Shown here piece after piece: positions 55,006 to 63,829 of a DNA stretch of 64,000 nucleotides (its first letter is position 1; each line of letters opens with the position of its first letter). The DNA is taken from contig CAYNTK010000005.1 in NCBI GenBank assembly GCA_964400285.1, positions 1-64,000 of the forward strand. The letters run 5' to 3'. The notes under the pieces were generated by a model. That model was not told where the DNA came from. It searched no databases and saw only the letters and a list, made by a program, of their open reading frames with translations. Both the position numbers and the translations under genes were made by a program. The DNA is from FEN-1279 sp964400285. Lineage in GTDB: Bacteria; Bacteroidota; Ignavibacteria; Tepidaquicellales; Tepidaquicellaceae.

Positions 55006-55962
55006 ATGTCAGATATACATAATCATTACAAAGTACTTATCATTGGTTCCGGTCCAGCAGGATTCACTGCCGGCATTTACGCTGCACGTGCAAATCTCAA
55101 ACCTGTTATTTTCGAAGGTTCTCAACCCGGTGGACAGCTTATGATTACTACGGATGTAGAAAATTATCCCGGATTCGAGCACGGTATAGCAGGTCCCGTT
55201 TTAATGGATACAATGAGAAAACAAGCTCAGAGAGTTGGAGCTTCAACACTCTATAAAACTATTATCAAAGTTGATTTTTCTAAAAAACCTTTCGAAGTCT
55301 TTTCGGATGATAACACTAAATATACCGCTGATTCGGTTATTATTGCCACTGGCGCTTCTGCGCGTTACCTTGGTTTACCATCGGAAAAGGAATATATGGG
55401 TCTTGGTGTTTCTGCCTGTGCTACCTGCGATGGTTTCTTTTTCAGAAATCAAAAAGTTGTTGTAGTTGGTGGAGGTGATACTGCTATGGAAGAAGCTTCA
55501 TATCTTGCAAATTTATGCTCCGAAGTTCTACTCGTCCATCGCCGCGAAGGTTTTCGTGCTTCTAAAGCTATGCTCGAACGAGCTCAAAAACATCCGAAAA
55601 TTAAATTTATGCTTAATGTTGTAATAGAAGAAGTGCTCGGAAAAGAAGAAGCAGGCAGAAAAGCCGTAACAGGATTAAAACTTAAAAATGTTAAAACAGG
55701 TGAAATTATAGAGCATCAATGCGACGGATTATTTATAGCAATCGGTCACGACCCGAACACAAAAATATTTAAAGGAATTATAGACCTCGATGAAACAGGT
55801 TATATAATTACCGAAAAGGGTTCTACAAAAACAAATATTCCCGGTGTATTCGCTTGTGGAGACGCACAGGATAAGCATTACAGGCAGGCAGTTACAGCCG
55901 CAGGCACCGGCTGTATGGCAGCTAAAGACGCAGAAGAATACCTGCTTTCTTTAGAACAATAA
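55006..55962 (+). CDS. trxB: Thioredoxin reductase
   Basis: A 318-residue NADPH-dependent flavoprotein. The FAD motif is IIGSGPAGFTAGIYAARA at residues 12-29. The redox dithiol is C138-A-T-C141 in SACATCDGFFF. The NADPH motif is VVGGGDTAMEEA. The late FAD block is GVFACGDAQDKHYRQAVTAAGTGCMAA. Length is standard. It passes electrons from NADPH to thioredoxin in the cytoplasm. A terminator follows at 55991. Confidence 0.97.
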   Translation: MSDIHNHYKVLIIGSGPAGFTAGIYAARANLKPVIFEGSQPGGQLMITTDVENYPGFEHGIAGPVLMDTMRKQAQRVGASTLYKTIIKVDFSKKPFEVFSDDNTKYTADSVIIATGASARYLGLPSEKEYMGLGVSACATCDGFFFRNQKVVVVGGGDTAMEEASYLANLCSEVLLVHRREGFRASKAMLERAQKHPKIKFMLNVVIEEVLGKEEAGRKAVTGLKLKNVKTGEIIEHQCDGLFIAIGHDPNTKIFKGIIDLDETGYIITEKGSTKTNIPGVFACGDAQDKHYRQAVTAAGTGCMAAKDAEEYLLSLEQ

Positions 55963-55990
55963 GTTGAGTCTTTAAATACATTTTTAATCT

Positions 55991-56018
55991 ACGTTCCCAA
56001 TTCTTTAATTGGGGACGT
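55991..56018 (+). terminator. Rho-independent terminator after trxB
   Basis: ACGTTCCCAATT (55991-56002) pairs with AATTGGGGACGT (56007-56018) with one G-U wobble over a CTTT loop, followed by a long T-run. It separates trxB from the restriction-modification operon. Confidence 0.92.
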
Positions 56019-56105
56019 TTTTTTTTATATTATTAAAATGATATCTTTTTATACTGTTGAAATAATTGCAAATTAATATTAAATTATTGCAACAATATTT
56101 GACGT

Positions 56106-59105
56106 ATGCCAGATTTCAACCCTATACTTAATAATCCATACGAAGAGCCACAAAAATATTACGAAACACTTGCTGATGGGACTCTTGATTACGAAAAAAT
56201 CAGAAAAGGCAGAAGGCCTTATATTCCATATCTTGCTCCTGTTCCAATTCGTGGCAATGCGCAGTCAACGTTGTTCAATATAGAACAGGTGAACGACCAA
56301 TTTAATGAACATTTAATAAATCAAATTCGTAGAGAAATCTCTTTTTGGAGAACAAATAATTATCCAAACGTAACTCGTGTTACAAGAGAACTGTTGCATT
56401 ATTGGTTTCGAAATCCTGATAGACACGATTATAAAAAACTTTTCTTTGCACAGCAAGAAGCTATAGAAACGACAATCTGGATTAATGAAGTTGCACAGAC
56501 TTACAATCAAGGAACAAATATTCTAAATACCATTAGAGAAGGGAATAAAATAAATGAAAATCCTCTACACAATCTTCCTCGTATTGCTTTCAAAATGGCT
56601 ACAGGAACAGGAAAGACTGTTGTAATGGCTATGCAGATTCTTTATCATTTTCTCAATAGACAGGAATATAGGTTAGACATTCGTTTTTCCGATTATTTTT
56701 TAATTTTAACACCTGGAATTACAATAAAAGATAGATTATCTGTTCTTAGAGTTGATGTAGAAGCACCTAACAAAAATAGTTCTAAAGATTATTATCATAT
56801 TCGAGATTTAGTTCCTCCTCAATTTGAAAAAGAATTACCAAATCTTAATTCAAGAATAGTTATTACAAACTATCATTCATTAGAACAAAGAACTCTGAAG
56901 GGAAACAAAAAAAGTCCCTTTGACGGGAAAAGAAAATCTAATGTTGATGACAAAGAAGATTATAACCTTACATTACGTCGGGTTCTTGGTAAATTTAAAA
57001 AAGGTTCGCGTTTGCTAATTATTAACGATGAAGCTCACCATTGCTATTTCCCGAAAGAAAAGGAAAAGAAAAAATCTATGACTGAAGCCGATGAGGAAAA
57101 TAAAAGAGCAGCAGTTTGGTATAATGGTATTCTTGAAGCATCAAAAAGGTTTCAGGTAAAAAATATTTATGACCTATCGGCTACCCCTTATTTTATTTTT
57201 GGTTCGGGTTATGAAGCTTACAGTTTATTTCCCTGGACTGTAAGTGATTTCGGTTTAATTGAATCTATTGAATCAGGTCTTGTTAAAATACCGTTTATTC
57301 CCGAATCCGATACTACACATAACATTACTGAACCAATGTTAAAAAATATTTATGAACACGTAAAAGATAATCTACCCAAAAAAGGCAAAAAAAGTTCTAA
57401 AAAAGCAGGTGAAGAAATTACAGGCCATCCTCAACTACCTGATTTAGTTAAAAATGCTCTTGAACAATTATATTCTCATTATATAAAACAAGATGAAGAA
57501 AATCGTGGTCTTTATGATAGCCCTCCTGTTTTGATTGTTGTTTGCAATAATACAAACGTTTCTTCTGAGGTCTTTAAATATATTGCAGGATATGAAATAC
57601 CTGATAAAGATGGTAATATGAAAGTTATTAACGGAAGATTTGAATTATTTGATAATTTTATTAAAGAAACAAATACCCCGAAACCAAAACCCCCAACACT
57701 TTTAATCGATTCCGACGCAATCGAAAATTCGAATCAGATAAGTGATTCTTTTAAAAAAATTTTCGCCCCCGAAATTGAAAAATTTAAAGCGGATTACAGA
57801 AGAACACATCCCGAAAAATCTGTCGAAAATATTGACGAATCGGATTTACTTCGTGAAGTTGTTAATACTATCGGGAAACCAGGTTTGCTTGGTCAGCATA
57901 TCCGTTGTGTTGTTTCGGTTTCTATGCTTACCGAAGGTTGGGACGCCAATACCGTTACTCATATTATGGGAATCCGGGCTTTCGGTTCTCAATTGTTATG
58001 TGAGCAGGTTGCAGGTAGAGCTTTAAGAAGAACTAGTTATACTCTCGATAAAAACGGAAAATTTACCCCAGAATATGCACAAATTATAGGTGTCCCGTTT
58101 AATTTCTTTAAAAAAGGTGCAACTGTTACACCACCTGTTCAAAAGAGAATAATTCAAATTAAGGCTTTACCCGAACGTGAAGAAAAATATGAAATTATTT
58201 TTCCTAACGTCGTAGGCTATAGAGTCGAGTCAGTTTCAAAATCTATTAAAGCTGATTTCTCAAATGTAAATAATTTTGAAATAGACGGCTCTGTGCAACC
58301 TGTTGAAACTACAATGGCAAACGCTTTCTCTCCCAAAAAAGAAATCTTGTCTTTGGAAAGAATAAAAGCTATGCGTGAACAGGAATTAATCTATAATATC
58401 ACCCGGTATTTACTAAAGGAATATTTTTCAGATGATAAAAATAATCCCGAATTTCAATATTTTCTTTCTTTAAAGAAAATAGTAAAAGAATGGCTCGACA
58501 CAAAAGTTAAACTTATTGGTGATGCATTTTTAAATATGCTTATTTACAGAGACCCGAAAGCAATCTGCGACCATATTTACAAAGGAATAGATGCCGTTAG
58601 AAAAAAGACCGATAAAATTTATCCAGTCTTTAATTATTATAATAAATTCGGCTCTACAAAATATGTCTTTGGAAATACCACACGCGAAGTATATCCAACT
58701 AATAAATCTCACGTTAACTATGTGGTTGCAGATACTAAAAGCTGGGAGCAAATTGCCGCTAAATCTTTCGAGGAATTGCCAGAAGTTCTTTCTTATGTTA
58801 AAAATTCTTTTCTCGATTTTAAGATACCTTATGCCAAAGAAGGTGAAGAAAATCCTAACTATCTTCCCGATTTTATTTTAAGATGTAAAACTTCGAATAA
58901 TAAATCTATAAATCTAATCGTTGAAATCACAGGTTTCAGTAAAGACAAAGAAGATAAAAAATGGTATGTCGAAAACCGCTGGCTCCCCGCAGTCAATAGT
59001 GTTAAGGAAAAATATAAATATGATGAATGGCATTTTATTGAAGTCGCAGGTGATATTAGGGATATTAAAAATATTATAAAAAATAAATTATCACAAATAA
59101 AATAA
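56106..59105 (+). CDS. Type III-like restriction endonuclease, helicase/nuclease subunit
   Basis: A 999-residue superfamily 2 helicase of the Res type. Walker A is ATGTGKTVV (GTGK at 167-170), Walker B is IINDEAHH and motif III is LSATPYF. The helicase C-terminal block is LTEGWDANTVTHIMGIRAFGSQLLCEQVAGRALRR. Near the C-terminus a PD-(D/E)xK-like nuclease is seen as YLPDFILRC with the partner strand LIVEITGF, where the usual catalytic lysine reads Thr. It is similar to the family I recall as BPTD_3080. It is the first gene of a three-gene operon with a YhcG-type nuclease and a DNA methyltransferase. Confidence 0.88.
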   Translation: MPDFNPILNNPYEEPQKYYETLADGTLDYEKIRKGRRPYIPYLAPVPIRGNAQSTLFNIEQVNDQFNEHLINQIRREISFWRTNNYPNVTRVTRELLHYWFRNPDRHDYKKLFFAQQEAIETTIWINEVAQTYNQGTNILNTIREGNKINENPLHNLPRIAFKMATGTGKTVVMAMQILYHFLNRQEYRLDIRFSDYFLILTPGITIKDRLSVLRVDVEAPNKNSSKDYYHIRDLVPPQFEKELPNLNSRIVITNYHSLEQRTLKGNKKSPFDGKRKSNVDDKEDYNLTLRRVLGKFKKGSRLLIINDEAHHCYFPKEKEKKKSMTEADEENKRAAVWYNGILEASKRFQVKNIYDLSATPYFIFGSGYEAYSLFPWTVSDFGLIESIESGLVKIPFIPESDTTHNITEPMLKNIYEHVKDNLPKKGKKSSKKAGEEITGHPQLPDLVKNALEQLYSHYIKQDEENRGLYDSPPVLIVVCNNTNVSSEVFKYIAGYEIPDKDGNMKVINGRFELFDNFIKETNTPKPKPPTLLIDSDAIENSNQISDSFKKIFAPEIEKFKADYRRTHPEKSVENIDESDLLREVVNTIGKPGLLGQHIRCVVSVSMLTEGWDANTVTHIMGIRAFGSQLLCEQVAGRALRRTSYTLDKNGKFTPEYAQIIGVPFNFFKKGATVTPPVQKRIIQIKALPEREEKYEIIFPNVVGYRVESVSKSIKADFSNVNNFEIDGSVQPVETTMANAFSPKKEILSLERIKAMREQELIYNITRYLLKEYFSDDKNNPEFQYFLSLKKIVKEWLDTKVKLIGDAFLNMLIYRDPKAICDHIYKGIDAVRKKTDKIYPVFNYYNKFGSTKYVFGNTTREVYPTNKSHVNYVVADTKSWEQIAAKSFEELPEVLSYVKNSFLDFKIPYAKEGEENPNYLPDFILRCKTSNNKSINLIVEITGFSKDKEDKKWYVENRWLPAVNSVKEKYKYDEWHFIEVAGDIRDIKNIIKNKLSQIK

Positions 59106-59118
59106 ATTTATACCGTAA

Positions 59119-60126
59119 ATGGATAAACTTATGGACAGGAATTATGAAAATTTAATAAATCGAATTTCCGAAATAATTGAAAAAGGCAGGTCGAGAACCT
59201 ATCATGTTATAAATTTATCCGTCTTAATTACTTACTGGAACGTAGGGAAATATATTGTCGAGTTCGAGCAAAAAGGTAATATAAAATCCGAATACGGCTC
59301 TAATCTGTTAGATAAACTTTCTAAAGACCTGACATTTCGTCTTGGTAAAGGGTTTAGCAGGACAAATATTAAATATATGAGGATTTTTTATTTGAATTAC
59401 AAAAAAAGCCAGACAGTGTCTGACCAATTGTCGTGGTCTCATTATTGCGAATTGCTTAAAACCGAAAACGAACTCGAAAGAAAATTTTACGAAAAGCAGT
59501 GTATTAAAGAAAACTGGTCTGTAAGGGAATTAAGAAGACAAATGAATTCTGCTCTCTTTCACAGACTTGCTCTAAGCAAGGATAAAAAAGGAATTCTACA
59601 ACTCTCAAAAAAAGGACAAAACATTAAAGATATATCCGAAGTTATCAAAGACCCGTATATTCTCGAATTCCTCAAAATTCCCGAAAGAAATAAATATTCG
59701 GAAAAAACTTTGGAAAATAAGATTATAGATAATTTACAAAATTTTCTGCTCGAGCTTGGAAAAGGTTTTGCTTTTATCGGCAGACAATACAGGATTACTC
59801 TGAATAATACACATTATTATATTGATTTATTATTCTATCATAGAATTTTAAAATGTTTTGTATTGATTGATTTAAAACTTAGCGAGGTTGACCATAAGGA
59901 TATTGGTCAAATGAATATGTATCTTAATTATTTTAAAAAAGAAGAAAGTTCGAAAAATGATAATAATCCGATTGGTATTATTTTAACCGCAAGAAAAGAT
60001 GATATACTCGTTGAATATGCAACAGGAGGTATTTCAAATAAGATTTTCGTCTCGAAATATTTGTTATATCTTCCCGACAAAAAACTTTTGGAAGACAAAG
60101 TTAAAAGTATTCTAAATGATGTTTAA
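59119..60126 (+). CDS. YhcG (DUF1016)-type PD-(D/E)xK nuclease
   Basis: A 335-residue protein of the DUF1016/YhcG family. The N-terminal domain has the NLINRISEIIEKGRSRTYH and ITYWNVGKYIVEFEQ blocks, the middle WSVRELRRQMNSALFHRL block, and the C-terminal nuclease with HYYIDLLFYH and VLIDLKLSEV. The catalytic residues D236, D251 and K253 appear intact. It lies 13 bases after the helicase gene and 28 bases before the methyltransferase. YhcG proteins are often found beside restriction systems, and their exact role is unclear. Confidence 0.88.
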   Translation: MDKLMDRNYENLINRISEIIEKGRSRTYHVINLSVLITYWNVGKYIVEFEQKGNIKSEYGSNLLDKLSKDLTFRLGKGFSRTNIKYMRIFYLNYKKSQTVSDQLSWSHYCELLKTENELERKFYEKQCIKENWSVRELRRQMNSALFHRLALSKDKKGILQLSKKGQNIKDISEVIKDPYILEFLKIPERNKYSEKTLENKIIDNLQNFLLELGKGFAFIGRQYRITLNNTHYYIDLLFYHRILKCFVLIDLKLSEVDHKDIGQMNMYLNYFKKEESSKNDNNPIGIILTARKDDILVEYATGGISNKIFVSKYLLYLPDKKLLEDKVKSILNDV

Positions 60127-60154
60127 TTTTTAAAATCGTTCTAAATCTTAATTT

Positions 60155-62695
60155 ATGGGCAAAGTAGATTCTTTTAAACACAAAAAAGACAAGCGTAAGC
60201 TGATTCCCTCTAAAGAAGAAGCCGGCACCGAACTCGGGAATAAAGAAGTTACGAAAAAAACCGAATCGGTTTATCCGAAAAACCCCGTCGTTCACCGGGG
60301 GCAGGACCCGGAACTTTTCTGGCTTAATAAATACGGCAATGATGACCTCGAAAATGTTTTTAAAATCGATATCCGTTCACTCTACCGCGCAGAGCATATT
60401 TCACCCGAAGCGTTGATTAAAAATTTTTATCGCATTGTGGAAAATGGCGATGAAAACCAGTATGGTATGTTTGAAGCGTTCGGAAACGGTATTGTAAAAG
60501 ACGAAATACAAAAAGTTAGCGAGTATTACAAACACGATGGTAACTGGTCAAACAGAATTATACTCGGTGATTCCCTGCTTGTAATGAATTCACTCCTCGA
60601 GCGTGAAGGTCTTGCGGGAAAAGTGCAAATGATTTATGTTGACCCGCCTTATGGAATTAAATACGGCTCGAACTGGCAGATTAAACTAAATAACCGTAAC
60701 GTAAAAGACGGAGACGACGACTCACTCTCCGGTGAACCCGAACAAATTAAAGCATACCGCGATACCTGGGAACTCGGCATTCATTCTTACTTAAGCTATT
60801 TACGCGACCGGCTACTGATTGCTAAAGAACTCCTTACCGATAGCGGCTCCTGCTTCGTCCAGATTTCCGATGAAAATGTGCACCTCGTAAGAAATATTAT
60901 GGATGAAGTTTTCGGGAGTGAGAATTTTGTTGTGCAAATAATTTTTAAAACAACAGGAGGAAGTTCATCGAATTTACTTCCTATTACAAATGATTTTATT
61001 TTATGGTATGCTAAAAAATCTGAAAGCATAAAATACAGAGAATTATTTAGAAAAATTGAAGAAGGTGAAAAAGAATTTGATAGATTTAATTATTTAGAAT
61101 TAGAAGATGGTAATTTAATAACTATTAACGAAGCACTAAATAAAAATATAAATATTTGGGATAATAAATATAGAATTTTAGACCTTAATTTTCCGACCTC
61201 TCAAGGTTTTTCTGAAAATAGAACGAATTTTTTCACATTCAATGGAAAGAAATTTTTTCCAGGTCAAAATAGACACTGGTCAGTAAGTAAAGATGGAATG
61301 AAAAAATTAATAGAAAAAAATAGATTGTATGCTGGTGGTAATACACTTTATTTTAAAGAATATTTAGATGAGAATCCATATACAAAAATAAAAAACATTT
61401 GGCTTGATACACAGAAAATTGGCGGAAAAAAATATGTTGTTCAAACAAATGAGAAAGTAATACAAAGATGTATGTTATTATGTACAGATCCGGGCGACTT
61501 AGTTCTCGACCCGACCTGCGGCTCGGGAACAACCGCATTTGTTGCAGAGCAGTGGGGCAGAAGATGGATTACAACAGATACATCCCGCATAGCCATAAAC
61601 ATTGCAAAAACAAGACTGATGACTGCATCATATCCCTTTTACAAGTTATATGACCAAAAAGAATCGGATATAAAGCAAGGATTTGTTTATAAAACATTTA
61701 GAAAACTTTCGTTAAGTAATTTTGCTTATGATGAAGAACCTGAAGTTATTAATCTTTTCGACCAGCCCGAAACCGATAATAAACGTCTTCGTGTAGCAGG
61801 ACCATTTACAGTGGAAACTCTCCAAAATTATGACCCGATTTCCCCCGAAGAAATCGAGCTCGAGCAGGATTCCGATGATAACTTCACTCAAACCATTTTT
61901 GAAATGCTGAAAACAGCCGGAATAAAAAACGGTCTTAAAAATGAACATGCTGTTTTTACTCGTGTAGAGCATCTCAATAGCCCATACTTAAACGCTGAAG
62001 GGTTTTACAATACAAAGAAAGGTGAAAGAAAAGCATATTTTCATATAGGACCAAAATTCGGAACAATTAGCAAAAACTCAGTAAACGAAGCAGTGAAAGA
62101 ATGTCGAACAAAAGGCGATGCCGATTGGCTTGTAATTCTTGGCTTTTCATTTGAAAGCGATATTGTTAACGAAAATATTACCACTTCTCTCGGAACATTC
62201 GAGGTTACAAAAGTCCGTATGCACGATGACCTGCTGCAGGAAGGTCTTTTAAAACGCGACAAGAAAGCCGCTTCGTTTGTAACGATAGGTGAGCCGGATA
62301 TTAACATTATAAAACTTAAAAAAGAAAAGAAAGAAAATCAAAAAATTCAAATTGAACTAAAAGGTCTCGACATATACGACCCGATTAAAGACGAAGTAAA
62401 ATCAAGAGATATAAATAACATTGCATACTGGATGCTCGATGATAATTATGATGGAAGTAATTTTATTGTCAGACAGGTATTTTTCTGCGGAGGCGATGGC
62501 GATGAATATGAAAGAATGAAAAAATCACTCGAAAAACTTCAAAAGACACTAAAAATTGAAATAGACGAAGAAGCATATTCCCGCTTATATGGTCATATTT
62601 CACACCCGGTTGTAATAACAAAAAAAGAACAAAAAATTGCAATAAAAATTATTTCTCTTTTTGGTGAGGAAAGTATGAAAGTGATTTCACTCTAA
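60155..62695 (+). CDS. Beta-class (type III Mod-like) site-specific DNA methyltransferase
   Basis: An 846-residue methyltransferase. The catalytic motif DPPY is at residues 163-166, and the S-adenosylmethionine motif (DPTCGSGTT) follows at about 452. This motif IV-then-motif I order is the beta class. The target-recognition region lies between them. A large C-terminal domain of about 350 residues follows. The stretch encoding residues about 259-442 is strikingly AT-rich (12 G/C in the 60 bases of 61081-61140) compared with flanking rows (31 of 60 at 60721, 37 of 60 at 61501). It should modify the sequence that the upstream helicase-nuclease would otherwise attack. Confidence 0.9.
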   Translation: MGKVDSFKHKKDKRKLIPSKEEAGTELGNKEVTKKTESVYPKNPVVHRGQDPELFWLNKYGNDDLENVFKIDIRSLYRAEHISPEALIKNFYRIVENGDENQYGMFEAFGNGIVKDEIQKVSEYYKHDGNWSNRIILGDSLLVMNSLLEREGLAGKVQMIYVDPPYGIKYGSNWQIKLNNRNVKDGDDDSLSGEPEQIKAYRDTWELGIHSYLSYLRDRLLIAKELLTDSGSCFVQISDENVHLVRNIMDEVFGSENFVVQIIFKTTGGSSSNLLPITNDFILWYAKKSESIKYRELFRKIEEGEKEFDRFNYLELEDGNLITINEALNKNINIWDNKYRILDLNFPTSQGFSENRTNFFTFNGKKFFPGQNRHWSVSKDGMKKLIEKNRLYAGGNTLYFKEYLDENPYTKIKNIWLDTQKIGGKKYVVQTNEKVIQRCMLLCTDPGDLVLDPTCGSGTTAFVAEQWGRRWITTDTSRIAINIAKTRLMTASYPFYKLYDQKESDIKQGFVYKTFRKLSLSNFAYDEEPEVINLFDQPETDNKRLRVAGPFTVETLQNYDPISPEEIELEQDSDDNFTQTIFEMLKTAGIKNGLKNEHAVFTRVEHLNSPYLNAEGFYNTKKGERKAYFHIGPKFGTISKNSVNEAVKECRTKGDADWLVILGFSFESDIVNENITTSLGTFEVTKVRMHDDLLQEGLLKRDKKAASFVTIGEPDINIIKLKKEKKENQKIQIELKGLDIYDPIKDEVKSRDINNIAYWMLDDNYDGSNFIVRQVFFCGGDGDEYERMKKSLEKLQKTLKIEIDEEAYSRLYGHISHPVVITKKEQKIAIKIISLFGEESMKVISL

Positions 62696-62702
62696 CTTGT
62701 GT

Positions 62703-63056
62703 TTAATACATTAAAATATTATTCCCTGCAACCTCAAATTCTTTTTTAGTCATAACAGAGTCACAGCCGGATTCGAAGCAGATTTTATAAGTACTCGTTC
62801 CCAAAGTCCTCGTTCGGAACGCTTCGTTAATTACTCCTACAATTTTTAGATTTTTTAATTCCGGATTTTTTCTTACGGTTTTGAGAATTTCTAAATTCTT
62901 TTCATCATCGAAATCCATAATTACCAAATCTGTTTCTTTTTTTATTTCTTTAAAAATATCTATCTGGTAATTTAACTTGGTAAGTGTTAATACGGTGGTT
63001 TTTATAAAACTTTCGAAGTGTTTGTCTTTCGTCAGTAAAGCAATTCTCCTTGTCAT
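62703..63056 (-). CDS. Receiver-like domain protein, possibly degenerate
   Basis: A 117-residue single-domain protein with the alternating strand-helix pattern of a CheY-like receiver. The candidate phospho-acceptor is D48 in LVIMDFDD, and a conserved-type lysine is K104 in VMTKKEF. The usual pair of acidic residues near position 10 is absent (LLTKDKHF). It may therefore be a phosphorylation-independent pseudo-receiver. It lies 9 bases downstream of the CBS gene on the same strand. Confidence 0.55.
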   Translation of the reverse strand: MTRRIALLTKDKHFESFIKTTVLTLTKLNYQIDIFKEIKKETDLVIMDFDDEKNLEILKTVRKNPELKNLKIVGVINEAFRTRTLGTSTYKICFESGCDSVMTKKEFEVAGNNILMY

Positions 63057-63065
63057 AAAAAATTT

Positions 63066-63497
63066 TTAACCGTTATATTGAATGTACGTATTCAATAAAT
63101 CTATTTTTTCCTCTTTTATTTTACAGTCGTACAGAAGTAAATCTCTCATAGAAATCATTCCTATTAATCTATTTTCTTCAATAACCGGTATATGGCGTAT
63201 ATTTTCCTGTTTTAATATTTGCATGCAGTATTCAGGAGTATCCGATGATTCGATTACGATAACTTGTTTAGTCATTACATCATCTACTAAGGTTGACTTT
63301 AAATCGAGCTCTTTAGCTATACATTTTCGCATCAAATCACGTTCCGAAAAGATTCCTTTAAGTTTGTTTTCGTTGTCCAAAACAGGAACTGCTCCGATGT
63401 TATGTAAATCCATATACTTTGCTACATCGAGCACCGTCATCCCTGCTTTAACAAAGAAAAACCTTTTATCGACCAACAAATTTTTTAATGTCGCCAT
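63066..63497 (-). CDS. Tandem CBS-domain protein
   Basis: A 143-residue protein made of two CBS domains. The first has DVAKYMDLHNIGAVPVLDNENKLKGIFSERDLMRK, and the second has EYCMQILKQENIRHIPVIEENRLIGMISMRDLLLY. CBS pairs bind adenine nucleotides and act as energy sensors. No partner enzyme domain is fused. The start at 63497 is preceded by a purine-rich AAAGGAG sequence on the minus strand. Confidence 0.92.
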   Translation of the reverse strand: MATLKNLLVDKRFFFVKAGMTVLDVAKYMDLHNIGAVPVLDNENKLKGIFSERDLMRKCIAKELDLKSTLVDDVMTKQVIVIESSDTPEYCMQILKQENIRHIPVIEENRLIGMISMRDLLLYDCKIKEEKIDLLNTYIQYNG

Positions 63498-63829
63498 ATT
63501 TTTTTCTCCTTTTTATAAAATAAATATTTCAATTTAATATAGCAAGTTTTTTTGTAAAAAGTGGAATAGAAACTATTATGCATAATCTCGCACAACAAGG
63601 GAAAATTATAAGTAAGATTTGTTTTGTTATAAATATTGTGTCTCAAAGGAAAATGTGCCATAGGCACAAGATATTTATAGCATTTTATAACATTATAAAA
63701 ATCGTGCCGTTATGAACAGTATATTTAAGACGGGTGTGCATAGTTTCTCAACAAATTCCAGTAATCTGAATTACAATTGATTTTTGTAAATATTATATTT
63801 GTTAATTATTTATTTTTTAGTTTGATATA
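63498..63829. other. 332-base divergent intergenic region with palindromes
   Basis: Between the CBS gene (minus) and the glycosyltransferase start (plus). It contains a perfect TGTGCC-ATA-GGCACA palindrome at 63654-63668 and, about 30 bases on, an ATCGTGCCG sequence. No coding frame stands out. It must hold promoters for both flanking genes. Confidence 0.5.
63654..63668. repeat. TGTGCC/GGCACA palindrome, part of a possible dispersed repeat
   Basis: TGTGCC (63654-63659) pairs with GGCACA (63663-63668) over ATA, followed by AGATATTTATAGCA and later ATCGTGCCG. I associate this pattern with short REP-like elements in Bacteroidota genomes, but only this one copy is in the window. Confidence 0.4.
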
